The notes: generated from the sequence alone by a model not told the origin. Counted from the stretch's first letter, positions 12,255-20,788 are shown. The stretch: DNA of 64,000 bases from Streptomyces violaceusniger Tu 4113 (GCF_000147815.2 NC_015957.1:8060001-8124000), one strand, 5' to 3'. Made by a program: numbers and translations.

Positions 12255-12469
12255 GAGACCAACCGTACGACTCGCCACTGACAACGGCGGGCCGTTCCCG
12301 CGCGCTGGCCCGCCCCCGGCCCTCCGGCCGGATTCGGATGATCATGCGCCTGATGTCGCCCGTGGCACGAATTTTCCGTCCATCCGATACCTATCCTCCA
12401 CTACCGCGCATCTGGGACCCTCTGCCCGTCCATGAGTCGGACGAGAGTCAGACGACGCGAGGAGTCCAT

Positions 12470-13360
12470 ATGCAGATCCGCCCGGCAGCCGCGTTAACCG
12501 GCGCGCTCATCGGGATGTCCGCGCTTTTCCTCCCCACGGCCACGGCCACGGCCACGGCGACGGCCACCGGACAGACGCACCACCACACGGTCACCGTGGC
12601 CCATCGCGGCGCCTCCGCGTACGCCCCCGAGAACACCCTGGCCGCCGTCGACGCCGCCGACGACCTGGGCATCGACTGGGTGGAGAACGACGTCCAGCGC
12701 ACCGAGGACGGCGAGCTGATCGTGATGCACGACACCACGCTGAGCCGGACCACCGACGTCGAGCAGGTCTTCCCGGACCGGGCGCCCTGGAACATCTCCG
12801 ACTTCACCCTCGACGAGATCGAGAAGCTGGACGCCGGAAGCTGGTTCGGCCCCGGGTTCCAGGGCGAGACGGTGCCGACCCTGGAGGAGTACATGGACCG
12901 GGTTTCGGACAATCACCAAAAACTCCTGATGGAACTCAAGGCTCCTGAGCGCTATCCGGGGATCGAACGCCAGACGCTGCGGGAGCTGCGCAGAGAGGGC
13001 TGGCTGGACCATCGGCACAAGCGCCGGCTGATCATCCAGAGCTTCAGCGCCGACTCCGTGCGGACGGTCCACCGGCTGCGGCCCGACGTCAAGACCGGCT
13101 TCCTCGGCACTCCGGCCGTCGCCGACCTGCCGGAGTACGCCGAGTTCTCCGACCAGATCAACCCCAGCTACACGACCATCGACGCCGGCTACGTGGCCGC
13201 GGTGCGGTCGGTGGACGGGGCGCACGGCAAGCCGCTGGAGGTCTACACCTGGACCGTCAACGACGGCCCATCGGCGGTCTCGGTCGCGGGCATGGGCGTG
13301 AACGGCGTCATCACCAACAAGCCGGATGTGATCCGGGACGCCCTCGACGGCCCTTCGTGA
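12470..13360 (+). CDS. Secreted glycerophosphodiester phosphodiesterase (TTA codon)
   Basis: A 296-residue GDPD that should release glycerol-3-phosphate from phospholipid or teichoic-acid head groups outside the cell. A signal peptide (residues 1-30) ends in an odd Thr-Ala repeat coded by five ACGGCC/ACGGCG hexamers (12536-12565). The catalytic set is visible: HRGAS (His-45, Arg-46), PENT (Glu-54), ENDVQ (Glu-72, Asp-74) and MHDTT (His-87). Codon 9 is TTA (12494-12496), the rare leucine codon read by the bldA tRNA in Streptomyces, which predicts that translation is tied to development. The ATG at 12470 is preceded by GAGGAG; upstream in-frame codons overlap the uvrB promoter region. Confidence 0.92.
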   Translation: MQIRPAAALTGALIGMSALFLPTATATATATATGQTHHHTVTVAHRGASAYAPENTLAAVDAADDLGIDWVENDVQRTEDGELIVMHDTTLSRTTDVEQVFPDRAPWNISDFTLDEIEKLDAGSWFGPGFQGETVPTLEEYMDRVSDNHQKLLMELKAPERYPGIERQTLRELRREGWLDHRHKRRLIIQSFSADSVRTVHRLRPDVKTGFLGTPAVADLPEYAEFSDQINPSYTTIDAGYVAAVRSVDGAHGKPLEVYTWTVNDGPSAVSVAGMGVNGVITNKPDVIRDALDGPS

Positions 13361-13380
13361 CCTACGGCTCCCGGACGAGT

Positions 13381-13407
13381 CGCCCCGCCGGCCGGACCGG
13401 CGGGGCG
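13381..13407. terminator. Terminator after the GDPD gene
   Basis: A perfect 11-bp stem CGCCCCGCCGG with its complement encloses the 5-nt loop CCGGA, 20 bp after the stop codon. Confidence 0.65.
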
Positions 13408-13436
13408 CTGTCGGTGGTGGGTTCTACGCTGAAGGC

Positions 13437-14087
13437 GTGACGATCGCAGAGCGGCAGACACAGCGGGACCGGCACGAGGGGCCGGAGCGGCGGGACGCGC
13501 GCTCCTGGGCCTGGGCGGTCCCGGCCACGCCCATCGGCCCGCTGCTGCTCGCGGCCACGGACGAGGGGCTGGTCCAGGTGGTCTTCCACGCGGAGGAGAA
13601 GACGGCGGCCGAGGCCGTCGCCGGGCTCACGCGCCGCCTCGGCGCCGAACCCGCGCCCGCGCCGTCCGGGGACGCCGGTACCGCTGCCTCCGGTACCGCG
13701 GCCGCCCCGGCGGCGCCTCGCTGCGCCGAGCATCTCGCCGAGGCGATCCGGCAGGTGGAGAGCTATTTCGCCGAGGACACCAAGGCGTTCACCCTCTCGC
13801 TGGACTGGTCCCTGACCACCGGCTTCAACCGCCGGGTGCTGCGCGAGCTGGCCGCCCATGTCCCCTACGGCACGGTCGTCGGCTACCAGGACCTCGCCGA
13901 CCGGGTGGGCGAGCCGGGCGCGGCCCGCGCCGTCGGCATGGCCATGGGCAGCAATCCGCTGCCGGTCGTGGTGCCCTGCCACCGGGTGGTCGAGAGCGAC
14001 GGCGGCATCGGCGGCTTCGGCGGCGGGCTGGAGACCAAGCGCTCCCTGCTGGCACTGGAAGGCGTTCTTCCGCAACCGCTCTTCTGA
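13437..14087 (+). CDS. ogt: Methylated-DNA--[protein]-cysteine S-methyltransferase
   Basis: A suicide repair enzyme that moves methyl groups from O6-methylguanine in DNA to its own cysteine. The active-site motif PVVVPCHRVV puts the acceptor at Cys-181; the helix-turn-helix with the arginine finger (FNRRVLRELAAHVPYGTVVGY) and the GGFGGGLETKRSLLALE tail are complete. The protein is 216 residues with an unusual Gly/Ala/Thr-rich insert at about 75-93, which contributes to length beyond the usual 160-180. It starts with GTG at 13437, shortly after the preceding terminator, so its promoter must lie within about 30 bp or overlap the hairpin. Confidence 0.93.
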   Translation: MTIAERQTQRDRHEGPERRDARSWAWAVPATPIGPLLLAATDEGLVQVVFHAEEKTAAEAVAGLTRRLGAEPAPAPSGDAGTAASGTAAAPAAPRCAEHLAEAIRQVESYFAEDTKAFTLSLDWSLTTGFNRRVLRELAAHVPYGTVVGYQDLADRVGEPGAARAVGMAMGSNPLPVVVPCHRVVESDGGIGGFGGGLETKRSLLALEGVLPQPLF

Positions 14088-14415
14088 ATCGTTCTTCCCG
14101 GCCGGGACGGAAATATCTTGTTCCGGAATTCCTCGGCCGTCTTGTGGCGCTTGCCTATCACCCCTATCTTAAGAGCGCCCATCGCCCTGGCTTTCCGTCA
14201 CCCGCCGGGCATGGGGCTCTCATTGCGTTCGGCCGTACGAACCGTACCGCGCGATAACGCTCTTCCCCGCTCTTCCGCTCTTCCCCGTTCCACCGATCTT
14301 CCGCTCCACCCGCTCCTGCGGTTCCCCCTGCCCTACCCCCGCACGCCCTGCTCTTCCCGCTCCTTGGAAATTCACCGCTCAACTACGTCCCCACAAGTGA
14401 TCGAATTGGAGAACC
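14088..14415. other. 328-bp gap with promoter and pyrimidine-rich leader
   Basis: No gene is apparent. A promoter candidate is at 14142-14170. From about 14258 the leader is a pyrimidine-rich tract with three GCTCTTCC copies and further CTCTTCC variants up to about 14370, giving the DUF4360 gene a long, C/T-rich untranslated leader of about 240 nt. The tract could matter for mRNA stability; nothing in it looks like a known riboswitch. Confidence 0.5.
14142..14170 (+). promoter_or_regulatory. Promoter candidate for DUF4360 genes
   Basis: TTGTGG (14142-14147), 17-bp spacer, TATCTT (14165-14170). It points toward the DUF4360 pair about 245 bp downstream. Confidence 0.4.
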
Positions 14416-15069
14416 ATGTCCGGTGTTCTGCTCGCGGGCGGCGCGGCCGCGGCGCTATTCGCCTCCGCCCTTTCCACCCAAGGTGTTTCCTCGGCTCCTG
14501 ATGGACCGCCGGAAAAGATCCAGATAAGCGTCAAGACGGTGAACGGCTCGGGCTGCCCCAAGGGCACCGCCGCCGTGGCCGCCGCCGCCGACAACTCGGC
14601 CTTCACCGTGACCTACAGCGACTATCTCGCCCAGGTGGGTCCCGACGCGGATCCGACCGACATCCGTAAGAACTGCCAGCTCAGCCTCGGCGTGCATGTG
14701 CCGCAGGGATTCACGTACGCCATCGCCCAGGTCGACTACCGGGGTTATGGCTACCTCGAAAAGGGCGCCAAGGGCACCCAGAAGGCGAGCTACTACTTCC
14801 AGGGTTCGGCGGACACCGCGTCACGGACCCATGAATTCAGCGGTCCGTACAACGACAACTGGCAGACCACCGACAGCACCGACTACAGCGCCCTGGTGTG
14901 GGCCCCCTGCGGCCAGGACCGCAACTTCAACGTCAACACCGAGCTGCGGGTCGGCGCCGGCACCTCCCCCTCGGGCAGCACCAGCTTCATGGCCATGGAC
15001 TCGACGGACGGCGGGGTCAGCACCATTTACCACCTCGCCTGGAAGGAATGCCCTTCCGCCGTCCAGTAG
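14416..15069 (+). CDS. DUF4360 family secreted protein, copy 1
   Basis: A 217-residue exported protein of a family common in streptomycetes and fungi and still without a known function. The hydrophobic N-terminus (residues 1-28) looks like a signal peptide but lacks the usual basic residues. Family signatures are TVNGSGCPKGTAAVA, FTVTYSDYLAQVG, RKNCQLSLGVHVPQGF, KASYYFQG, VWAPCGQDRNFNVNTELRV and the final AWKEC. The four cysteines (about residues 45, 87, 166 and 212) are conserved with copy 2 and probably form disulfides. The ATG at 14416 has GGAGAA upstream. Codon 14 is CTA, where copy 2 has TTA. Copy 2 follows after 30 bp, so the pair is probably one transcript. Confidence 0.9.
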   Translation: MSGVLLAGGAAAALFASALSTQGVSSAPDGPPEKIQISVKTVNGSGCPKGTAAVAAAADNSAFTVTYSDYLAQVGPDADPTDIRKNCQLSLGVHVPQGFTYAIAQVDYRGYGYLEKGAKGTQKASYYFQGSADTASRTHEFSGPYNDNWQTTDSTDYSALVWAPCGQDRNFNVNTELRVGAGTSPSGSTSFMAMDSTDGGVSTIYHLAWKECPSAVQ

Positions 15070-15099
15070 CACGGTAAATCCACCATCGAATGGAGAATC

Positions 15100-15759
15100 A
15101 TGCCCGGTGTTCTGTACGCAGGCGGCGTGGTCGCGGCGTTATTCGCCTCGACGCTCACTTCCCAGGCATATGCGCAACCCCCGTTCGACACCGTGCCACC
15201 CGACAAGATCGTGATCACGGTCGCGACCGTGAATGGATCGGGCTGCCCGGCGGGCACCGCGGCGATCGCCGTCTCCCCCGACAACACGGCCTTCACCGTG
15301 ACCTACAGCGAGTACCTCGCCCAGGTGGGCAAGGGTGCCAAGCCGACGGACTTCAGAAAGAACTGTCAGCTCAGTCTGGTCACGCATGTGCCACAGGGCT
15401 TCTCCTACGCCATCGCCAGTGTCGACTACCGTGGTTTCGCCCATCTGGAAAAGGGCGCGTCCGCCACGCAGAAAGCCTCGTACTACTTCCAGGGGCAGTC
15501 GCAGACCTCATCCAACACGCATGAGTTCGCCGGTTCCTACGAGGACAACTGGCAGGTCACCGACACGGCCGATATCGCGACCGTGGTGTGGTCACCCTGC
15601 GGTGAACTCCGCAACTTCAACATCAACACCGAGTTGCGGGCCAACGCCGGAACGTCCGACACCAAGGAAACGACCAGCTTCATCGCGATGGACTCGACCG
15701 ACGGCGATGTGAGCACCACCTATCACTTCGCCTGGAAGGAATGCCCGGCCAAGAAGTGA
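15100..15759 (+). CDS. DUF4360 family secreted protein, copy 2 (TTA codon)
   Basis: A 219-residue paralogue of the preceding gene, similar throughout (TVNGSGCPAGTAAIA, FTVTYSEYLAQVG, RKNCQLSLVTHVPQGF, KASYYFQGQ, NINTELRAN, AWKEC) and clearly a tandem duplicate. It keeps the same four cysteines and the same uncharged signal-like N-terminus. Codon 14 is TTA (15139-15141), so full expression should need the bldA leucyl-tRNA, while copy 1 uses CTA there and would escape this control. The ATG has GGAGAA upstream. Function is unknown. Confidence 0.9.
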   Translation: MPGVLYAGGVVAALFASTLTSQAYAQPPFDTVPPDKIVITVATVNGSGCPAGTAAIAVSPDNTAFTVTYSEYLAQVGKGAKPTDFRKNCQLSLVTHVPQGFSYAIASVDYRGFAHLEKGASATQKASYYFQGQSQTSSNTHEFAGSYEDNWQVTDTADIATVVWSPCGELRNFNINTELRANAGTSDTKETTSFIAMDSTDGDVSTTYHFAWKECPAKK

Positions 15760-15793
15760 CCTTCCGCGCACCACCCCTGACATGACGTCCCGC

Positions 15794-15845
15794 GCACTGC
15801 CCCGAGACGTACCCGGTTACGGCTCGGGGCGGTGCCAGGCCGGAT
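15794..15845. terminator. Convergent terminator hairpin
   Basis: GCACTGCCCCGAG (15794-15806) pairs with CTCGGGGCGGTGC (15833-15845) over 13 bp with one G-T pair. It lies between the DUF4360 pair and the convergent kinase-like gene, whose stop codon is in the loop. Confidence 0.55.
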
Positions 15846-16464
15846 GCCGGGGGTCGTCCATCCGCACCACCACATCCGCCGCCGCACCGGGCCCCACCTC
15901 GTCCTCGTAGCGCGCGAAGGCCGGCAGCGTCCAGTGGTCGTCCTCCTCCGTGCGGCGGGCGAGGGCGGCCGGGGACAGCCGCAGATGCACCGACAGATCG
16001 AACGGGAACCAGTGCCCCAGCAGCAGAGCGCCGTGCAGCAGCAGCACTCCGCCGCGCGGAAGTTCGGCGTACGAGCTGCGTGTGGCCCGGTCGGTCACCG
16101 GATCCCACAAGTCGGGCAGCACCCGCCCGGTGCCGCCCGCCCCCGGGTCCAGCGGATCGAAGACCTCACGCCACAGGGCGCCGGTGTCCAGCCAGCGGTC
16201 GTAGTACGCGTCGGGGTCCCGCTTCCCATACTCGTAGCGCAGCGAGGCGGGCCGCCAGAACCCCGCCGACCCGACCACCAGCACCGGACGCCCCCGGATC
16301 CGCAGCGCCTCCGACAGATCCCGCGCCAGCTCGGCGGTGGGCGCCGCCGGGGCCCCGTCGACGGCCACCCTCAGCCAGGGGCCGCCGTCCGCCGCCGTCA
16401 GCCCGGCGATGCGGTCGGCGGTCGCGTCGGTCAGCCGTTCCCAGGTGATCGCTTCGAGCCGCAC
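15817..16464 (-). CDS. Uridine kinase-like protein without a P-loop
   Basis: A 215-residue protein with the overall layout of uridine kinase-like NTPases common in actinobacteria: a first strand WLRVAVDGAP, VVGSAGFWRPASLRYEYG, YYDRWLDTGAL, GGVLLLHGALLLGHW and the closing VHLRLSP...RYEDEVGP. Where active relatives have GxxGxGKS/T, this one reads VDGAPAAPTAELARDL, so no lysine is available to bind ATP phosphates. It may have lost phosphotransfer or may bind a nucleotide without turning it over. The GTG at 16464 was chosen because upstream codons would run into the divergent DUF1697 gene; GGGGG just precedes it. Confidence 0.65.
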   Translation of the reverse strand: MRLEAITWERLTDATADRIAGLTAADGGPWLRVAVDGAPAAPTAELARDLSEALRIRGRPVLVVGSAGFWRPASLRYEYGKRDPDAYYDRWLDTGALWREVFDPLDPGAGGTGRVLPDLWDPVTDRATRSSYAELPRGGVLLLHGALLLGHWFPFDLSVHLRLSPAALARRTEEDDHWTLPAFARYEDEVGPGAAADVVVRMDDPRHPAWHRPEP

Positions 16465-16543
16465 GCCCCCATCATGCCGTGGGCTCCCCGGCCTGGGCCG
16501 CGGGGGCCCGGCTGCGCGGCTCGCGGAGAGGTACTCTCCGGCC

Positions 16544-17086
16544 ATGGCATTTCAGATAGCGCTGCTCCGCGGCATCAATGTGGGCGGGAACAGGAAGTTC
16601 CCCATGGCCCGGCAGCGTGAGCTGATGGCCGAGCTGGGCTTCAAGGACGTCACCGTCCACCTCCAGACCGGCAATATCGTCTTCGCCGACCCCGGCGCCC
16701 CGCCCGACCGGACGGCCCGCACCCTCGAGGACGGTTTCGCCGCCGACCTCGGCTTTCCCGTGCCCGTCATGGTCCGCACGCGCGACGAGCTGGCCGCGGC
16801 GATCGAGGCCAATCCCTATCCGGAGGCCGCGGCCGAGCCCAAGACCCTGCATGTGGTCTTCCTGGCGGACGTGCCCACGGACACGGCCGCGCTGGACGCC
16901 GTGGATCCGGCCGCCTACGCCCCGGACGAGTTCCGCCTCATCGGCCGCGAGATCTTTCTGCGCTGCCCGGACGGGGTCGGCCGCTCCAAGCTGGCCGCGA
17001 AGGTCACCAACGCCCGGCTGGGCGTGCCGGCCACCGCCCGCAACTGGAACACGGTCACCAAGCTGCTGGCGCTGGCCGACGCCTGA
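16544..17086 (+). CDS. DUF1697 domain-containing protein
   Basis: A 180-residue cytoplasmic protein of the DUF1697 family, found widely in bacteria and with no assigned activity. The hallmark N-terminus IALLRGINVGGNRKFPM, then LGFKDVTVHLQTGNIVF and the C-terminal SKLAAKVTNARLGVPATARNWNTV are all present, so the gene is intact. The ATG at 16544 follows a GAGAGG-containing leader. It is transcribed divergently from the kinase-like gene 79 bp away. Confidence 0.9.
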   Translation: MAFQIALLRGINVGGNRKFPMARQRELMAELGFKDVTVHLQTGNIVFADPGAPPDRTARTLEDGFAADLGFPVPVMVRTRDELAAAIEANPYPEAAAEPKTLHVVFLADVPTDTAALDAVDPAAYAPDEFRLIGREIFLRCPDGVGRSKLAAKVTNARLGVPATARNWNTVTKLLALADA

Positions 17087-17171
17087 GACGACTCCTCGGC
17101 GAGAGGCACGTCCCGCAACCGCCGAGGCGCGTTCCCCACCCTGAGGCGCGTTCCCCCAGCGTGAGGCTTTC

Positions 17172-17642
17172 TCAGCTCCAGCCGTACCGCTGCCGCAGCC
17201 GCATCACGACCAGGTCGAAGCGCGGCCGGTCGAGTGCGCACGCCTCGCGCCGCATCCCGTCCGGGTGCACCCGCAGCACCCGGTCCACATCGACCCAGGA
17301 GTCCCGCCCGGCCCGGTCCCAGGGCCCGGAGCCGATCGGCACCCACTCGCGGTCGGCGTCATGCCGCTTGCTGGACAACTGCACGGCGAGCAGCGTCCCG
17401 CCCCGCTCCCGCGCGACCACCAGCACCGGCCGGTCCTTGCCGCGGCCGTCGTTCTCCTCGTACGGCACCCATGTCCAGACGATCTCCCCGGGATCCGGGT
17501 CTCCGTCCGGATCGGGTGCGTACTCCGTCCGTACCCGCCCGACCTGGCGCGGATGAGCCTCGACGGTGGCGGCGGGACCGGTGCTTCCGGGAAGCTCCGC
17601 GCCGTCCTCCGTCCCTTGCGTTCCGTTGAATGGCCTGATCAC
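17172..17642 (-). CDS. PemK/MazF-like family protein
   Basis: A protein of about 156 residues whose C-terminal 110 residues match the PemK/MazF toxin fold: PGEIVWTWVPYEENDGRGKDRPVLVVARERG, then LAVQLSSK, WVPIGSGPWD, SWVDVDRVLRV. MazF proteins are ribosome-independent mRNA interferases. No antitoxin gene is adjacent: the next gene upstream is a divergent transporter, 64 bp away. It may therefore be a domesticated, stand-alone member. The start is uncertain; GTG codons at 17642 and 17651 both leave room for the divergent promoter, and neither has a clear ribosome site. Confidence 0.7.
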   Translation of the reverse strand: MIRPFNGTQGTEDGAELPGSTGPAATVEAHPRQVGRVRTEYAPDPDGDPDPGEIVWTWVPYEENDGRGKDRPVLVVARERGGTLLAVQLSSKRHDADREWVPIGSGPWDRAGRDSWVDVDRVLRVHPDGMRREACALDRPRFDLVVMRLRQRYGWS

Positions 17643-17706
17643 GCGCGACACGTTAACCCGTACGCGGCGGCCGATGACATGGCGGCCCCCTCCGCGTGGA
17701 AGGGGC

Positions 17707-18936
17707 ATGTACGTGCCTGATGTTCCCGACCCGGTGGCAGAGCTCGTCAAACGGCGCCACGATCCGGTCGTCGTCCAGACAGTGCGTTCCACGGCGGCCG
17801 CGACGATCGCGTACGTCGTCGCCCTCGAGCTCAGCAAGGAACCCGCCCCGCTCACCGCTCCGCTGACCGCCCTCCTCGTCGTCCAGGTCACCCTCTACGC
17901 GACCCTCACCCGGAGCCTGCGCAGGGTCGAGGCCGTGGTCGTGGGCGTCCTGATCGCCGTCGCCTTCAGCGTGCTGGTGGGGCTGACCTGGTGGAGTCTG
18001 TGTCTGATCATTCTCGCCGCCCAGACCGCCGGCTATCTCACGCGGGTGGGCGACTGGGTCCAGGAGGTGGCGATCAGCGCGATGCTGGTCCTCGGTGTGG
18101 CGCAGGTGACCACCTACGCCTGGGACCGGGTGCTGGAGACCCTCATCGGGGCCGGTGTCGGGATGGCCTTCAACTTCTTCCTCGCCCCTCCGGTGTGGGT
18201 CGAGACGGCCGGCAAGTCGATCGAGGACCTGGCCCGCCGGATGCGTCAGCTCATGCTGCACATCGGCCAGGAACTGGGCAGCCAGATGGCGGTCGACCGC
18301 GCCGCCGCCCGTCTCTACGAGGCCCGGCGGCTCGACCACGACATCACGCAGGTCGACGCCGCACTCCGCCAGGCGGAGGACAGCGTGCGGCTCAACCCCC
18401 GCGTCAAGGAGGGCCTCCTCTACCGCGTGGTGCTCCGCACCGGCCTGGACACACTGGAGATCTGCACCGTCATCCTGCGTGTCATGTCCCGGACCCTGAC
18501 CGACCTCGCCAAGGCGCGGACGGAGGAGCCCCTCTTCCCCCCGGAGGTGGCGGAGGCCCTCAAGGACCTCTTCGTCCATCTCGCCGCCGCCGTCGAGAGC
18601 TTCGCCGTCCTGGTCACCACGCAGGTCAGCGCCAACGCCGAAGAAGCCGAATCCCGCCTCTCCAGCGAGCTGGTGAAGGCCCACGCCAGCCGCGACCGCG
18701 GCGCCGATCTCCTGCTGCGCCGCGTCCAGGAACACCCTCGCCAGTGGCAGCTCCACGGTGCCCTGCTCGCGGAGATCGACCGCATCCTCGACGAACTCGA
18801 CATGGAGCAGCGCTCCAAGCGCCTCATGGAAGAGCTCGACCGCAGCACGCGCGAGAAGCGGGAGCGCCTTCTCTTCCTCCACAAGATCCGGCGCTGGATC
18901 CGGCGCGACCGTAAGGACGGCTCCACGACTGTCTGA
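17707..18936 (+). CDS. FUSC/aromatic acid exporter family membrane protein
   Basis: A 409-residue protein with five or six N-terminal membrane helices (from TVRSTAAATIAYVVAL to GAGVGMAFNFFLAPPVW, residues about 25-165) followed by a long, charged, helical cytoplasmic half. This matches the FUSC/ArAE family that exports aromatic carboxylates in proteobacteria; the Streptomyces members are uncharacterised. The C-terminal end (EQRSKRLMEELDRSTREKRE) is predicted coiled coil. The ATG at 17707 follows a GGAAGGGG ribosome site. Confidence 0.82.
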   Translation: MYVPDVPDPVAELVKRRHDPVVVQTVRSTAAATIAYVVALELSKEPAPLTAPLTALLVVQVTLYATLTRSLRRVEAVVVGVLIAVAFSVLVGLTWWSLCLIILAAQTAGYLTRVGDWVQEVAISAMLVLGVAQVTTYAWDRVLETLIGAGVGMAFNFFLAPPVWVETAGKSIEDLARRMRQLMLHIGQELGSQMAVDRAAARLYEARRLDHDITQVDAALRQAEDSVRLNPRVKEGLLYRVVLRTGLDTLEICTVILRVMSRTLTDLAKARTEEPLFPPEVAEALKDLFVHLAAAVESFAVLVTTQVSANAEEAESRLSSELVKAHASRDRGADLLLRRVQEHPRQWQLHGALLAEIDRILDELDMEQRSKRLMEELDRSTREKRERLLFLHKIRRWIRRDRKDGSTTV

Positions 18937-18969
18937 GCGGGGGCCACGCACCCCGGCTGCCGGGCACGG

Positions 18970-20178
18970 TCAGCCGAGCGGGTAGCGTTCGCGAGGGAAG
19001 ACCACGTCGTCGTAGGGCTCGTACAGCTCGACGGAGCGGTGGAACTCGGAGGCGAAGTCGTCGGCGAGTTCGGCAATCGTGCCGCGGCCCTCGGTCCGGG
19101 CCAGCCAGGACGGGGGAAGGCGGAGGTCGCCGTGGTGGGCGCCGAGGAGGTTGCCGCAGATCGAGCCCGTCGAGTCGCTGTCGCCCGAGTGGTTGACGGA
19201 GAGCAGAAGGGCCGCCTGGACGGGGGTGCGCGGGGGCGCCGGATCGTAGCTGATCTTGCCGCCGGGGCCGTAGAGGATCTGCTGGGCGGGGGTACGGGCC
19301 AGGGCGCTGTAGACCGCGATGGCCAGCGCCTCCTCGGCGACCCAGCCGCCGCCGAGCGATTCGGCCTTCTCGGCGGTCGGATCGCCCTCGGCCGCCAGGT
19401 CGACCGCCTTACGGAGGGCGGCGGTGGTCTCCTCGTGGCGGGGGTAGCGGGCGAGGAGTTCCAGGGCGCGCAGGGTCGCGCCTTCGAGGGACTCGCCGTC
19501 GAGCAGGCACGCGATCATGGCGGCCAGGGCACCGGCCGCGTAGGAGCCCGTCGGATGGCCATGGGTGATCGTGGCGCAGCGGGCGGCGAGTTCGAAGCAG
19601 TCGCGGGGGTCGAGCCCGGTGAGGCCGAACGGCGCCGAGCGCATCACGGTGCCGCAGCCCTTGGAGCCGGGGTTCACCGGGCCGGGGGTGCCGTCGAGGG
19701 GCGCCCGCGGGGCGGGGACGTGCTCCTTGGTGAGGCCGGAGAGGCAGGCGTTGCCGGGGGCGCGGCGGGCGTACAGCCAGGGCTGGGTGCGCAGCCAGCC
19801 GTTGCGTACCAAGTCGCCGGTGCCCTCGGCGGGCGGCGGCCCGGGGTGGTTCTGGGTGTCCAGCCAGCGCAGATAGGCATGGCGGACGACGGCGGTCTCG
19901 GACCCTTCGATGCCCTTGGACGAGGATCTGGCGTGGGCCCGTATCAGGCCCTCCGCCGTGAAGAGCGTCATCTGGGTGTCATCGGTGACCCGGCCCGCGA
20001 CGCCGCTGCCGTCCGGGACGAGGGTGGTGATGCCCGTGCCGCCATGGGTCTCACGGATCGACCGCAGGGAGAGGAACTCGATCGGATTGCCGAGAGCGTC
20101 CCCGATCGCGCCGCCCAGCAGGCAGCCGCGGATACGGGCCCGCTTGGCGGCCGATTCGTCCCATGACTGGCGGATCAC
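18970..20178 (-). CDS. ADP-ribosylglycohydrolase family protein
   Basis: A 402-residue DraG/ARH-family hydrolase that removes ADP-ribose from proteins or small acceptors. It has the entry motif RGCLLGGAIGDALGNPIEF (18-36), the magnesium-binding VTDDTQMT with Asp-66/67, and the C-terminal NHSGDSDSTGSICGNLLGA that supplies the second metal site. All catalytic acids are present, so it should be active. The GTG at 20178 has GAGGAG 7 bp upstream and begins immediately before the conserved region; earlier in-frame codons are not supported. A target ADP-ribosyltransferase is not encoded nearby. Confidence 0.9.
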   Translation of the reverse strand: MIRQSWDESAAKRARIRGCLLGGAIGDALGNPIEFLSLRSIRETHGGTGITTLVPDGSGVAGRVTDDTQMTLFTAEGLIRAHARSSSKGIEGSETAVVRHAYLRWLDTQNHPGPPPAEGTGDLVRNGWLRTQPWLYARRAPGNACLSGLTKEHVPAPRAPLDGTPGPVNPGSKGCGTVMRSAPFGLTGLDPRDCFELAARCATITHGHPTGSYAAGALAAMIACLLDGESLEGATLRALELLARYPRHEETTAALRKAVDLAAEGDPTAEKAESLGGGWVAEEALAIAVYSALARTPAQQILYGPGGKISYDPAPPRTPVQAALLLSVNHSGDSDSTGSICGNLLGAHHGDLRLPPSWLARTEGRGTIAELADDFASEFHRSVELYEPYDDVVFPRERYPLG

Positions 20179-20327
20179 TGGCAGCTCCTCATCGTCCTGG
20201 TCCCATGCCGTCCCGTGTGGATGCTCACCACATGATCTCAGGTATCGGGGGGCGCCCCTCGGCGGTAGATTCGAGAAGTCGCAAAGCGGAGGAAAATAGA
20301 AGAAGACTGCCGAAAACGGGAGATATG

Positions 20328-20639
20328 ATGCCCATGCCGACGCGGTTGATCCGAACGGGTGACGAACCGGTACACGCGCGCAGCCCACTGCGAATGCGGC
20401 TGGGGCTGGCCACGTGGGGGCTGCTCTGGACGCTCGGCGGCGCGGTGGCCTTCGCGGTCGTGGGCCGGCCGGGATGGGCGGCCGCGTGCGGGGCGCTCGC
20501 CGTCGTCACCATGGTCGATCTGGTCCTGGTCATCCGGCACATCCGGCAGGGGCCGCACTATCAGCCCGGCCCGGATGTGCCGCCGTACGCACCGATCGGC
20601 GAGCGCAGGCGGAGCCGCGGGCGGCACCGGACACCGTAA
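20328..20639 (+). CDS. DUF6343 family small membrane protein
   Basis: A protein of about 103 residues with two membrane helices (about 27-45 and 50-68) and the conserved ends GDEPVHARSPLRMRLGLATW and RHIRQGPHYQPGPDVPPY, typical of a Streptomyces family without known function. ATG codons occur at 20325, 20328 and 20334; GGGAG at 20318-20322 fits the second best. It is transcribed divergently from the ADP-ribosylglycohydrolase gene. Confidence 0.8.
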   Translation: MPMPTRLIRTGDEPVHARSPLRMRLGLATWGLLWTLGGAVAFAVVGRPGWAAACGALAVVTMVDLVLVIRHIRQGPHYQPGPDVPPYAPIGERRRSRGRHRTP

Positions 20640-20788
20640 GGCGTGCACGCGGTGGCGGCCGCAAGACGTGGACGCCGTAAGGCGTGCACGGCGCTCCAGG
20701 GGTGACGGGATATCGACGGCCGGGAGCCCCGCATTCCGGGAGATACTGCCGAGTACCTGCTGAGTACCTGCCGCGACAGGGGGCCGTC

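Noticed and set aside
12255..12469. LexA/SOS box upstream of uvrB (and of uvrA)
   Set aside because: No GAAC-N4-GTTC-like palindrome was seen in either upstream gap, so SOS control cannot be claimed from sequence.
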